Origin: Gordonibacter faecis
Lineage (GTDB): Bacteria; Actinomycetota; Coriobacteriia; Coriobacteriales; Eggerthellaceae
Reading direction: 5' to 3'
DNA: 64,000 bases
Assembly (NCBI RefSeq): GCF_030077735.1
Contig: NZ_JASJEU010000015.1
Coordinates: 5,564 to 69,563, forward strand
Position 1 is the first letter of the stretch. Each line of letters starts with the position of its first letter. The translations under genes and the position numbers were made by a program. Positions 8,296 to 16,051 of this stretch are shown here, one piece after another. The notes under the pieces are model-generated. The model did no database searches and was not told where the DNA came from. It saw only the letters and a list, made by a program, of their open reading frames with translations.

Positions 8296-9421
8296 ACCCT
8301 TGTGCGGGGAAGAGGGTGTAGGCGCGGCCCTCTTTGGTTTCGTGGGGTTGGATAGTCACACCGAAGGCGTGTTCGATGGCGTGGGCGGCAAGCACTTCGT
8401 CCACGGCGCCGGCGCAGGTGGCTCTTCCCCGCTCCATTACCAGCAGGCGGTCGGAGTAGCGCAGGGCCAGGTCGAGGTCGTGGATGACCATGACGATAGT
8501 CTTGCCATGGTCGCGGTTGAGGGTGCGCACGAGTTCCATCGTTTCGTGGCACGCGCGAATATCGAGGTAGGTGGTGGGCTCGTCAAGCACGATGAGGTCG
8601 GTGTCTTGCGCGAGCGTCATCGCGATAAACGCGCGCTGGCGCTCGCCGCCGGAGAGGCGACGCAGTTCATGGTCGCGAAACCGCGCGATACCCGCCAGCT
8701 CAAGCGCGTGTTCCACGTGCTCGCGATCTTCCCGAGAGAGTCGCCCCTGATGCGATTGATACGGATAGCGCCCGCACGCCACGAGCGCCTCCACCGTCAT
8801 CGCCGGCGGCCGCGACGCCTGCGCCAAAACAGCCACCCGCCGCGCCCGCTCCTTCGCCTTCATCGACAACGTGGGCACCCCATCCACGAACACCTCACCC
8901 ACACGCGGCCGCAGCAGCCCGTCCACCAACTTCACCAACGTAGACTTCCCACACCCATTCGGCCCTACCACACTAGTCACCGCCCCATGAGGAAACGAAG
9001 CCGAAAGCCCCTCGATAAACGGCTCTTCCCCATACGAGAACGAAACGCCGCGCACTTCAATTGCAGGGGAATCACATTCAGCAACCGGTGCTTCTGATGC
9101 CGGAGTGACGGGGGTCGGGGGATCCGCCGCGAGTTCCGCACGAGCCTCACCAGCAGAAACAACAGGTCCAGCGACCTCTGATCCCGGCTGTAGCATCTGG
9201 GTGGCGGGGGTCTGATGCGAGTTCCGCACGAGCCGAACGTCCCTGTGGGACGTTCGTGCGAGCAGGACTGTCTGAGCAGCAGACTCCCGCCGCCCAGACG
9301 CGTCCCAGGGAGCAGTCGCATTGTTCAAGGCCGCTGCAAGTTTCGCGCGAACAGGACTGTCTGAGCGCCGGACTCCCCGACCCTCGTCCCGGAGGACCCG
9401 GAAAAAACTCGCACTAATCAA
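8294..9421 (-). CDS. ABC transporter ATP-binding protein, FecE/FepC type, with repeat-derived N-terminal extension
   Basis: ATPase of an iron-complex, heme or corrinoid importer. The ABC domain occupies about residues 120-375: Walker A GPNGCGKST, signature LSGGERQRAFIAM, Walker B DLIVLDEPTTYLD and the H-loop VMVIHDLDLA. About 115 residues precede it, far more than this family normally has. They are encoded by nested palindromic repeats (see 9111-9390) and are low in complexity. TTG 9421 is the only start with a strong ribosome site (AGGAGG, 7 bases before), and it overlaps the permease stop, so the extension may really be translated. A downstream start near the ABC domain is the alternative. 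Confidence 0.88.
   Translation of the reverse strand: MISASFFRVLRDEGRGVRRSDSPVRAKLAAALNNATAPWDASGRRESAAQTVLLARTSHRDVRLVRNSHQTPATQMLQPGSEVAGPVVSAGEARAELAADPPTPVTPASEAPVAECDSPAIEVRGVSFSYGEEPFIEGLSASFPHGAVTSVVGPNGCGKSTLVKLVDGLLRPRVGEVFVDGVPTLSMKAKERARRVAVLAQASRPPAMTVEALVACGRYPYQSHQGRLSREDREHVEHALELAGIARFRDHELRRLSGGERQRAFIAMTLAQDTDLIVLDEPTTYLDIRACHETMELVRTLNRDHGKTIVMVIHDLDLALRYSDRLLVMERGRATCAGAVDEVLAAHAIEHAFGVTIQPHETKEGRAYTLFPAQG
9111..9390. repeat. Nested palindromic repeat inside the ATPase gene
   Basis: An inner near-palindrome (9199-9295) folds around a 10-bp perfect stem CGAACGTCCC/GGGACGTTCG (9234-9243 and 9247-9256). Around it lie the halves of a second, related element: an 18-bp direct repeat GCGAGTTCCGCACGAGCC occurs at 9129 and 9217, and AGGACTGTCTGAGC occurs at about 9264 and 9353. 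This looks like one copy inserted into another. Both lie within coding sequence and keep the frame open. Confidence 0.8.
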
Positions 9422-10421
9422 GGCCGCGCCTCCTGTTCTTCAAGATGAGGTAGATGAAGAAGGGGCCGCCGAGAAAGGACATGAGGATGCCCACGGGCAC
9501 CTCGTAGGGCGCGAACAGCACGCGCGACAGCAAATCGCACACCACCACAAACGCCGCGCCCGTCACCGCCGAAAGCGGAAGCACCCAGCGGTTGTCGTGC
9601 CCGACGAAGAAGCGCACGAGGTGCGGAATGATAAGCCCCACGAACCCAAGCAGCCCCGCAAAACTCACCGCCGCGCCCGCAAGTACGGCAGCCAAACCAA
9701 GCATGGCCAGGCGCGTCGCCCCCACGTTCATGCCAAGCGCGTGGGCCGTTTCGTCGCCCAGCGCCATGATATTGAGCTTCCCCGCCACAAGCAGCGCCAC
9801 CGCCAAGCCACCCACCACGTAGAGGGCTGGCCACCACAAGTCGTCGAGCAGCACGCCCGCCAGGCCACCCACCAAAAACGATGACGACCCGATGTAGGCA
9901 TCAGGGTTCACAATGAGGATAGTGTTCATCCCCGCGCCAAACACCGAGGTGATGGCAATACCCGCCAGCACCACGGTGAGCCGCGAGGTGGAAGCGCCAA
10001 GCGAAATGCCGAAGATGATGAGCGCCGTCACAAGCGCCCCTCCGAACGCCGCGAGCGGCGGCAACCAGAGCGCGCTGGGGAATACGCTCGCCGCAATGAG
10101 CACGAACAGCCCCGCGCCCGAGTTGATGCCGATGATGTTGGGGCTGGCCATGGGGTTGTCAAGCACCGCCTGGATGATGGCGCCCGCCACCGCAAGCGCG
10201 CTGCCCGCCAGAAGCGCGGCAAGCACGCGCGGCAGGCGCACGTTCACCAGGATGCTCTTCGCCGAAGCCGCCACGTCACCGCCCGTGGCCCACGCCACCA
10301 GTTCGCCCAGGCTCACCGACGACGAGCCCACGAGAAATGCCGCCGCCGTTGCCATCACTAGGAGGGAAACGGAGACAACCGCGATGACCGGCGCTGCTTT
10401 ATCTCGGTTGAATCCGGCCAC
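9414..10421 (-). CDS. FecCD-family ABC transporter permease
   Basis: Membrane channel of the iron-complex/heme/corrinoid importer encoded with its neighbours. The 335-residue protein is hydrophobic throughout, with about nine to ten membrane segments. It shows the family stretches VRLPRVLAALLAGSALAVAG (about 63-82), QAVLDNPMASPNIIGI, and the cytoplasmic coupling region ALGDETAHALGMNVG, followed by GFVGLIIPHLVRFFVGHDNR. The start GTG 10421 has only a modest purine-rich site and lies 18 bases after the binding-protein stop. Its TAG stop overlaps the TTG start of the ATPase gene. The substrate cannot be told from sequence alone. Confidence 0.94.
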   Translation of the reverse strand: MAGFNRDKAAPVIAVVSVSLLVMATAAAFLVGSSSVSLGELVAWATGGDVAASAKSILVNVRLPRVLAALLAGSALAVAGAIIQAVLDNPMASPNIIGINSGAGLFVLIAASVFPSALWLPPLAAFGGALVTALIIFGISLGASTSRLTVVLAGIAITSVFGAGMNTILIVNPDAYIGSSSFLVGGLAGVLLDDLWWPALYVVGGLAVALLVAGKLNIMALGDETAHALGMNVGATRLAMLGLAAVLAGAAVSFAGLLGFVGLIIPHLVRFFVGHDNRWVLPLSAVTGAAFVVVCDLLSRVLFAPYEVPVGILMSFLGGPFFIYLILKNRRRGLD

Positions 10422-10439
10422 GTCAGACGCTACTTTCGC

Positions 10440-11447
10440 CTACGCGTAGAGCGCGTCGAACAGCGCCTGGTAGCTTTCGTCCCAGCGCTCGTTGGGCTTG
10501 TACTGGAACAGGTGCGGGTCAAGCGTCACATAGGTGCCGTTCTGCACGGCGGACAGTGTGGACCAGGCGGGGTTCGCTGAGGTCTGGTCCTCAAGCGCTT
10601 TCATGGCAGCCGCGTTGTCGTTGCCCATGGGCACCACGAAGATGAAGTCGGGGTTCAGTTCGATGAGAGATTCTAGGCTGAAGTCCTTGAGCAGGCTCTT
10701 GTTGTCGTCAACAAGGTTCTTGACACCCAGGTCGGCCAGCATCGCGCCGGTCATCGTGGAGGATGCCTGCACGCGCGTGCCACCCGAGTAGGTGGTGAGC
10801 ACGAGCGCCGTGGGGGCCTCGCCCGCGGGAACCTTCGCCACAATGTCGTCGATGCGCTTCTGTGTGGCTTCGCCGTTCTGCTCGTAGAGGTCGGCGCGAC
10901 CGGTGATGTCGGTGCAGGTCTTAAGCATGCGCAGGTAGTCATCGAACGTCGTCACCTGGAAGGCGGCCACGGGAATGTCGGACGCCTCGAGCGCGGCCCT
11001 GAGGTCGGTCTGGCTCGATTCGCCGCCGCGGCCGCCGGAACCGCTGGTCATAATGACGAAGTCGGGCTCAAGGGCGATGATGGCTTCCAGGTTAGGGTTG
11101 GTGAAATCGCCCACCTTCTGCACGTTAGGGGACGTGAGGTCGTAGTTGGACAGCGTAAATGCGTCATCAGATGCGCCGACGAGCGTGCCACCGGCAAGTT
11201 CCCAAATGCTCGCGAAGCTGCCCATGCAGGCCACCACGCGCTGCGGGTTGTCCACGGTGACTTCCGCGCCCGTGTCGTCGGTGAAAGTGACGGAGGCGGC
11301 AGCTGGCGTGGAGGCAGGCTGCTCAGGGGCGGGAGCTGGCTCCGCTTCTGCCGCAGGCTGCGTCGTGGAGCAGCCCGCAAGGAGCGTGAGGGCGAGAGCA
11401 GCCGCGAAGGTGGTAGCGACCAGGCGCTTTAAGGTGGTAAGAGTCAT
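10440..11447 (-). CDS. FecB/BtuF-type ABC transporter substrate-binding lipoprotein
   Basis: Captures the ligand outside the cell for the adjacent permease and ATPase. The 335-residue precursor has a lipoprotein signal peptide (about 1-24, lipobox LLAGC) followed by a Pro/Ala/Glu-rich linker. The binding domain begins with VTFTDDTGAEVTVDNPQRVV and contains EPDFVIMTSG and LNPDFIFVVP, the usual blocks of cluster A-II binding proteins for siderophores, heme or corrinoids. Start ATG 11447 has the ribosome site AGAAAGGA; an open frame continues upstream without one. It is the first gene of the importer operon. Confidence 0.93.
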   Translation of the reverse strand: MTLTTLKRLVATTFAAALALTLLAGCSTTQPAAEAEPAPAPEQPASTPAAASVTFTDDTGAEVTVDNPQRVVACMGSFASIWELAGGTLVGASDDAFTLSNYDLTSPNVQKVGDFTNPNLEAIIALEPDFVIMTSGSGGRGGESSQTDLRAALEASDIPVAAFQVTTFDDYLRMLKTCTDITGRADLYEQNGEATQKRIDDIVAKVPAGEAPTALVLTTYSGGTRVQASSTMTGAMLADLGVKNLVDDNKSLLKDFSLESLIELNPDFIFVVPMGNDNAAAMKALEDQTSANPAWSTLSAVQNGTYVTLDPHLFQYKPNERWDESYQALFDALYA

Positions 11448-11698
11448 GGAAGTCCTTTCTCGTTGAATCAACCTACATGCACGACGTGCTGGCGCGGATA
11501 CAAGCGACGAAACTGCAAGCCATCGGCCGCGCCTTAACATGGGGGTCAGACCAGGTCTACATCAGTCAGCGAGAAGCGTCGAGGTGCCCAGAATTGCTGC
11601 GTTTCGCGGCCGAGCGTGCTTCGCACGTGAGGGTAAGCGAAAAAGCGGCAAGGCTGGGTGCATCGGCGCTTCGCAGCGTCGACTTGTTCCGGCGGCCG
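11448..11698. other. Intergenic leader of the importer operon
   Basis: No gene is seen. The region should hold the promoter of the leftward importer operon. It contains a small palindrome AGACCAGGTCT (near 11548), a hairpin CGTGCTTCGCACG (near 11611) and GTCGACGCTTCG-type repeats. I found no cobalamin riboswitch box and no clear Fur or DtxR operator. Confidence 0.5.
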
Positions 11699-12700
11699 TC
11701 AGGCCGACGGAACCAAAACATTGCCGTGGGCGCAGTAGTCGTCTTGGGCGAGGATGTCGCCTTCGTGGTAGTAGGCGGCTCGGGCGCGGCAGCCGCCGCA
11801 GCCTTGCTTGTAGTCGCAGGTGCCGCAGGAGCCGGAGTAGGCTTGCGTGCGCAGCTTCTCGAATACCGGGCTCGTGTTCCATATCTCGTCGAAGGGTTGT
11901 GTGCGCACGTCGCCGGCCTCTTCGGTCATGTAGGCACAGGGGCGCACAATACCCTCGCTGCCAATGACGCAGTACGTGAGCCCCGCGAGGCACCCGCGCG
12001 AGAAGCGCGTCTCCACGCCCAGTTGCTTCGCCACGCGCGTGAACTGCGGCGCGCAGGTGGGCTTTACGTCAATGGACACGCTTGCCGCCTTCGTCATAAG
12101 GTCGGTGAGCAACTTCTCATTCTCAAGCACCTCAAGCGATGTTTCCTGGATGAACTTGCCGCGACCCACCGGAATCAAAAAGAACACGTAGTGTGCGATG
12201 GCGCCTATCTCCACGGCGAAGTCGGTGATGGCGCAAATTTCGTCGCGGTTCCAGTCCACCACGGTGGTGTGCAGCTGAAACGGCAGGCCCGCCTGCTTGC
12301 ATGCTTCGATGCCCGCCATCGTGAGGTCGTAGGCGTGCTCCAGGCCGCGGAACTTATCGTGCTTCTCGGGCACAAGGCTGTCCACCGAGATACCCATGGC
12401 GCACGCCCCGGCCTCCTTCAGGCGCGCGGCCACCTCGGGCGTGATGAGCGTGCCGTTCGAGCCGAACACGGGACGCAGGCCGTTGCTGGCCGCATGCGCC
12501 ACCAGCTCATAGATGTCCGGACGCATGAGCGGCTCGCCGCCCGAGAAGATCATCACCTTGAAGCCGGCACGCGCAATCTCGTCGATCATCTTCTTGCCCT
12601 CGGCGGTCGAAAGCTCCCGGTCGCTGGCTTCCTCGGCGTCCTGATAGCAATGCACACATTTGAGGTTGCATTGGTTCGTCGTCATCCACGACACGAGCAT
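11699..12700 (-). CDS. Radical SAM/SPASM protein of the AhbC/AhbD/NirJ group
   Basis: Predicted iron-sulfur enzyme. The radical SAM motif CNLKCVHC lies at about 11-18, with the GGE motif in IFSGGEPLMRPD. The C-terminal cysteine-rich part reads CLAGLTYCVIG, then GIVRPC, then CGTCDYKQGCGGCRARA. This last pattern is typical of the siroheme-dependent heme and heme d1 enzymes AhbC, AhbD and NirJ, so a role in heme side-chain chemistry is likely; which step is uncertain. Start ATG 12700 follows GGAG by 6 bases. It lies between a MerR regulator and an iron/heme-type importer, all leftward, which supports a link to iron or heme. No other ahb gene is visible. Confidence 0.8.
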   Translation of the reverse strand: MLVSWMTTNQCNLKCVHCYQDAEEASDRELSTAEGKKMIDEIARAGFKVMIFSGGEPLMRPDIYELVAHAASNGLRPVFGSNGTLITPEVAARLKEAGACAMGISVDSLVPEKHDKFRGLEHAYDLTMAGIEACKQAGLPFQLHTTVVDWNRDEICAITDFAVEIGAIAHYVFFLIPVGRGKFIQETSLEVLENEKLLTDLMTKAASVSIDVKPTCAPQFTRVAKQLGVETRFSRGCLAGLTYCVIGSEGIVRPCAYMTEEAGDVRTQPFDEIWNTSPVFEKLRTQAYSGSCGTCDYKQGCGGCRARAAYYHEGDILAQDDYCAHGNVLVPSA

Positions 12701-12791
12701 GGGCAACTCCTTTCATCTGGGCGCACCGACAGACGGCGCGCATGACTGCGGCATTCGGAAACGTGAAACGATTGAAAGGAATGCGCCGGTC

Positions 12792-12832
12792 GGACGCGGT
12801 ACCAGGAGAGATACGGGAGCGGTACCGCGTCC
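12792..12832. repeat. Perfect 12-bp inverted repeat between the MerR and radical SAM genes
   Basis: GGACGCGGTACC (12792-12803) and GGTACCGCGTCC (12821-12832) are separated by 17 bases. It lies after the regulator stop and before the radical SAM start. No T-run follows on either strand, so an operator or a weak terminator are both possible. Confidence 0.6.
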
Positions 12833-12850
12833 AACGAGCGCCGAATAAGG

Positions 12851-13621
12851 CTAGTCGGCCGGGTCAGGGCAGCCGCGATACGCAGCCACAACGGCCTCCA
12901 GGTAATTGAACACCGCTTGGCGCAACTCGTCGAATGAACCATCGTCGTTGCCGTGCGGCGCGATGTTTTCCATGAGAATAAAGTTCCGCTCGGCCGTGGC
13001 TGCGTCCTGCGATGCATCGAGCGCAAGGTAGCGCTCGGCCAGGTCACGGTTGCGGGGGCTGTCGAGGGGCTCACCCGCGGGCATGAGGCGAATGGTGTCG
13101 GCAATAAGCTCGTGCCACTTCGACACGGACTCGCCGCGGGCCACGCGCTCATCGGCGGCTTCGCTCGGCGCGTCCTCGCGAATGCAGGTGAGACGCCAGA
13201 AGAACTGGCTTTCGCCCTGGCAGCGCTCCACGGCAGAGGCAAGCGCCTCCCAGTCCGACGGGCCTTCGCCCGCTTCAACGGCCTCATCGTGAAGGGTGCG
13301 CAGGGTGGTCATGCGCCGAAACAGCTGCTGGAACTGCTCTTCGATGGCATCCATCTGCTCGTCGGCCAACTCCTGCAGTGCGGCGGGCGCGTCGAAGAGG
13401 GCTGCGTCCGATTTGATTTGGGCGAGAGAAAGCCCCAGGTACTTCAAGGTAAGGATGCGATAGAGATCCTTCACGTTGTCGTCGGTGTACAGGCGCTGAT
13501 TCTGAGGGCCCTTCGCCGACGGCGACAGCAGGCCCTGCTGGTCGTAGTATTGGATCGTGCGCACCGTCACCCCGACGCGGCGGGCAAGCTCGCCCACGGT
13601 CAGGTATCGTTGATCGGTCAT
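12851..13621 (-). CDS. MerR-family transcriptional regulator
   Basis: DNA-binding regulator that probably twists a long-spacer promoter into an active form. The N-terminal winged helix is clear (TVGELARRVGVTVRTIQYYD at 8-27, then GLLSPSAKGPQNQRLY), followed by the dimer helix starting near DLYRILTLKYLGLSLAQI. The C-terminal part of about 160 residues matches no effector-binding motif that I recognise and has no conserved cysteine set, so metal sensing is not indicated. It is separated from the radical SAM gene by a perfect inverted repeat. Its own promoter carries a MerR-type operator (13706-13736), consistent with autoregulation. Confidence 0.9.
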   Translation of the reverse strand: MTDQRYLTVGELARRVGVTVRTIQYYDQQGLLSPSAKGPQNQRLYTDDNVKDLYRILTLKYLGLSLAQIKSDAALFDAPAALQELADEQMDAIEEQFQQLFRRMTTLRTLHDEAVEAGEGPSDWEALASAVERCQGESQFFWRLTCIREDAPSEAADERVARGESVSKWHELIADTIRLMPAGEPLDSPRNRDLAERYLALDASQDAATAERNFILMENIAPHGNDDGSFDELRQAVFNYLEAVVAAYRGCPDPAD

Positions 13622-13676
13622 GCAAGTCTCCTCGTGCGATGCCGCGTCCAGCCGGCGCGACCGCTTCCTCGTCCTT

Positions 13677-13736
13677 TCGTCGGACGCCCCCGTCCGACGA
13701 AACCGAGCATATGCGATGACGCTACGTCATCGTCAA
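13677..13736 (-). promoter_or_regulatory. MerR-type 19-bp-spacer promoter with operator, plus 5' leader hairpin
   Basis: On the minus strand TTGACG (13731-13736) and TATGCT (13706-13711) are 19 bases apart, the long spacing typical of MerR-activated promoters. The spacer carries the dyad GATGACG-TAG-CGTCATC (13715-13731), the expected binding site. A perfect hairpin of two 10-base arms, TCGTCGGACG and CGTCCGACGA, around CCCC (13677-13700) would form the 5' end of the transcript. Confidence 0.75.
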
Positions 13737-13813
13737 CGACAATCTGTGAGCTTCTGGGAAATGGAGCAAAAAAGCGGGAAAACCCCTAACAGTAATCCCT
13801 GAGGTAAGGACGA

Positions 13814-13848
13814 AATAAAAAAGCGCGTCCCGGAAAGGAACGCGCTTT
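13814..13848 (-). terminator. Rho-independent terminator after divIVA
   Basis: Read leftwards, AAAGCGCGT (13840-13848) pairs with ACGCGCTTT (13820-13828) and is followed by a T-rich run. It closes the long division and cell-wall transcription unit. Confidence 0.88.
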
Positions 13849-13872
13849 CGTACCGTTATTCAACCTGCGAAG

Positions 13873-14685
13873 CTAGTCAATCTCTTCGAACTCAAACGCG
13901 TCGTCTGCGTCACCGAAGCCGGAGAGATCCTTCTCTACGCGGGAGGGCGTCGGGGTGGCCGGTGCCACGGTTACGGCGTTGGTTTGCGGCGTGGCGTAAG
14001 AGCTGCCCTCTTTGTTGATGGGAGCCTGCGCCGGGGAGGTGACAACGCGGCCGGTTGCTGCCTGCTCGGGAGCAGCGACGCGGGCGTGTGCGCTCACGGG
14101 CAGCGCGGGCGCGGGCACGTCGCCACCGATCTCGGCCAGCTTGCGCGTTGCGTCGGTGATGAAGTCGGTCAGCAGCTCCTGGTATTCCTCGCGAGCATCC
14201 TCGCGGTCGTCCTCAAGCTTCTTGATGGCGTCGAGCACCTTCTGCTTCTCGGTTTCAGCCTTGCCCACAATGCGCTCGGCCTCTTCCTCGGCGTCCTTGA
14301 TGGTGCTGGCCGCCGTGGCGTTGGCGTTCGCGATAATCTCGTCGGCGGAGCGCTGCGCGATGATGAGCGCCTGGGCGATGGCGTTGTCGTCAGCCTTCTT
14401 CGCCGCCAGTTCACGCTCAAGCTCAGCGATGCGCGCGTCTTTGGCCGCCAGTTCCTCATCACTCGCTTTCGCGGCCGGAACCGGCGCATCGTCGATGCGA
14501 GCCGGCGTATCAAACCCGGCGAACGAGGTGTCGTCAAGCTGACTTTCCAGCGTCTCGATCTGGTTGTTCAACCCGTCGATTTCGTCGGCGACGTGCTCAA
14601 GGAACACGTCCACTTCGTCGACGTCGTAGCCCTTGCGGTCTATCGAGAAACTTTGGTTGTGTATCTCAGCCGAGGTGATTGCCAT
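13873..14685 (-). CDS. divIVA: DivIVA-family cell division/polar growth protein
   Basis: Coiled-coil protein that marks curved membrane at septa and poles. The 270-residue protein begins with the DivIVA membrane-binding domain (ITSAEIHNQSFSIDRKGYDV, 3-22, then VDVFLEHVADEID), followed by coiled-coil blocks rich in Glu, Lys and Ala (about 70-180, for example AEEEAERIVGKAETEKQ). A Pro/Thr-rich tail ends in the acidic DADDAFEFEEID. It is the last gene of the dcw run, downstream of yggT, and is followed by a terminator. In actinobacteria such proteins usually guide wall growth; whether this one does so at the septum or the poles cannot be seen. Confidence 0.93.
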   Translation of the reverse strand: MAITSAEIHNQSFSIDRKGYDVDEVDVFLEHVADEIDGLNNQIETLESQLDDTSFAGFDTPARIDDAPVPAAKASDEELAAKDARIAELERELAAKKADDNAIAQALIIAQRSADEIIANANATAASTIKDAEEEAERIVGKAETEKQKVLDAIKKLEDDREDAREEYQELLTDFITDATRKLAEIGGDVPAPALPVSAHARVAAPEQAATGRVVTSPAQAPINKEGSSYATPQTNAVTVAPATPTPSRVEKDLSGFGDADDAFEFEEID

Positions 14686-14730
14686 GTCGATCCCTTCGTT
14701 ACGTCCGCGCGCGAACGCGGTCAGGCGCAG

Positions 14731-14991
14731 TTAAAACAAACCTATCACTAATCGTACCCCGAATTGTAATACAAGCAGGGCAATGATAGGGGTTACATCC
14801 ACCATACCTCCAAGAGGTGGTATGAGCTTCTTAAAAAGGTTGAGGTACGGATCGCACACTTTGCCCAAAATGCGGTAGATATCGGCAAGGATGCCGCGGT
14901 CGGTGGGCAGCCACGACATGATGACATACACGAACAGCACCATGCTGTACGCATCGGCAAGTGACACGATGAGGTACTTCAGGCTTAGCAC
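14731..14991 (-). CDS. YggT/YlmG-family small membrane protein
   Basis: An 86-residue integral membrane protein with two hydrophobic segments (about 8-28 and 62-84) separated by the family loop WLPTDRGILADIYRILGKVC and DPYLNLFKKLIPPLGGMVD. Members lie between sepF and divIVA in many Gram-positive division clusters, as here, and are thought to help membrane or division organisation. No precise function is known. It is 45 bases upstream of divIVA. Confidence 0.9.
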   Translation of the reverse strand: MLSLKYLIVSLADAYSMVLFVYVIMSWLPTDRGILADIYRILGKVCDPYLNLFKKLIPPLGGMVDVTPIIALLVLQFGVRLVIGLF

Positions 14992-15051
14992 AGGCCTTGC
15001 TCCTTAGAACGTAAAGGCAGGTCAAACTTACAATGCAAACATGCTCCAGCG

Positions 15052-15957
15052 CTACAGCACACCTTGGTTGCGCAGGGCACTTCGTTCGGCCTCGGTCAAA
15101 GCATCGCCGCGCGTGATGGCGAACACCTTGTCGGCAACGCATTCCACACGGGCATCGAGCGCGCTCGACACGCCAAACGAGAAGTCCAGGATGCGCTTGG
15201 CCAGCGAATCAGGCGTGTTGCGCAACGCAAGCACCACAGCATCCCCCGCCTTGAGCACCTTGGCCACGCGCTCAACCTCGCCATACGCGGCCGGCTTGAT
15301 AACCGTGAGCGAACGCGAGGGACCATGGGCCGCCGAACCGGAGCCAGCGTAGGCTTCGTACGGGTCAAACGCGCCGGTCACTGCCGAGGACGTTGTACTG
15401 GCAGTTGACGACGTGGTGGCCGCATGGGCACCCGCTCCGACAGACGCTGCGGACGTGCTGGGCTCGAAGAGCGAGTTCAGCCCCTCAGACCTCTCACGCT
15501 GAGCCGCCGTGTGGGCCGGCGAAGACGGCGCGGGTGCGGTGGCATTCACCACCGTGCGCTCGCCGCGGTAGCCACCAGCCGTTGCAGAAGCGCTGCTCAC
15601 GCGGCGCGGCGGCAGCGGATCACGATTCAAGCTGTCGGGCACCTGCGTGTGGGCACGCACGTCGTCGATGGACACCAGCTTGGGGAACTCGGAGTCCGAC
15701 GCGCCTGTACGTGAGGAACGCCCACCACGCGCGGGACGCGTGGTCACGGGCGCGTACGGATCGTAGCGCGAGGCCGGAGCTGCATCGTCGTAGTCCGGGC
15801 CGTATTCGCCATACTCGTCGTCATAGGTGCCGTAGTCGTCGGCGTAATCGTCGTAATACTCATCCTGGCCGTGATCGGCCTCGGCAAAGCCGAGTTTCGA
15901 CTTAATGCCGTCGAGCATTCCCCCATGCTCCGATTTCTTGATTCTGGGCAGCTCCAT
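15052..15957 (-). CDS. sepF: Cell division protein SepF with long disordered N-terminal part
   Basis: SepF tethers FtsZ filaments to the membrane. The conserved domain is at the C terminus (last 85 residues or so: RSLTVIKPAAYGEVERVAKV, DAVVLALRNTPDSLAKRILD, FSFGVSSALDARVECVAD). Ahead of it are about 200 residues of low-complexity sequence, first Asp/Tyr-rich (DYADDYGTYDDEYGEYG) and then Ser/Thr/Ala-rich, which makes the protein about twice the usual length. The N-terminal amphipathic membrane anchor probably lies near MLDGIKSKLG. ATG 15957 is chosen as start; GTG 15966 is possible. With ftsA absent from the cluster, SepF is the likely FtsZ anchor. Confidence 0.92.
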   Translation of the reverse strand: MELPRIKKSEHGGMLDGIKSKLGFAEADHGQDEYYDDYADDYGTYDDEYGEYGPDYDDAAPASRYDPYAPVTTRPARGGRSSRTGASDSEFPKLVSIDDVRAHTQVPDSLNRDPLPPRRVSSASATAGGYRGERTVVNATAPAPSSPAHTAAQRERSEGLNSLFEPSTSAASVGAGAHAATTSSTASTTSSAVTGAFDPYEAYAGSGSAAHGPSRSLTVIKPAAYGEVERVAKVLKAGDAVVLALRNTPDSLAKRILDFSFGVSSALDARVECVADKVFAITRGDALTEAERSALRNQGVL

Positions 15958-16051
15958 GTTCACCACCTGCTTCGTTTGATTCCGACGGTCGAACCGCCGC
16001 TGCGTTTCATCCTGCTGCTGTTATACAGGCCACGTCCCCGCGCCTGCGACT

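Noticed and set aside
11448..11698. Possible cobalamin riboswitch before the importer operon
   Set aside because: The B12 box and other conserved blocks are not found; only short unrelated palindromes are present.
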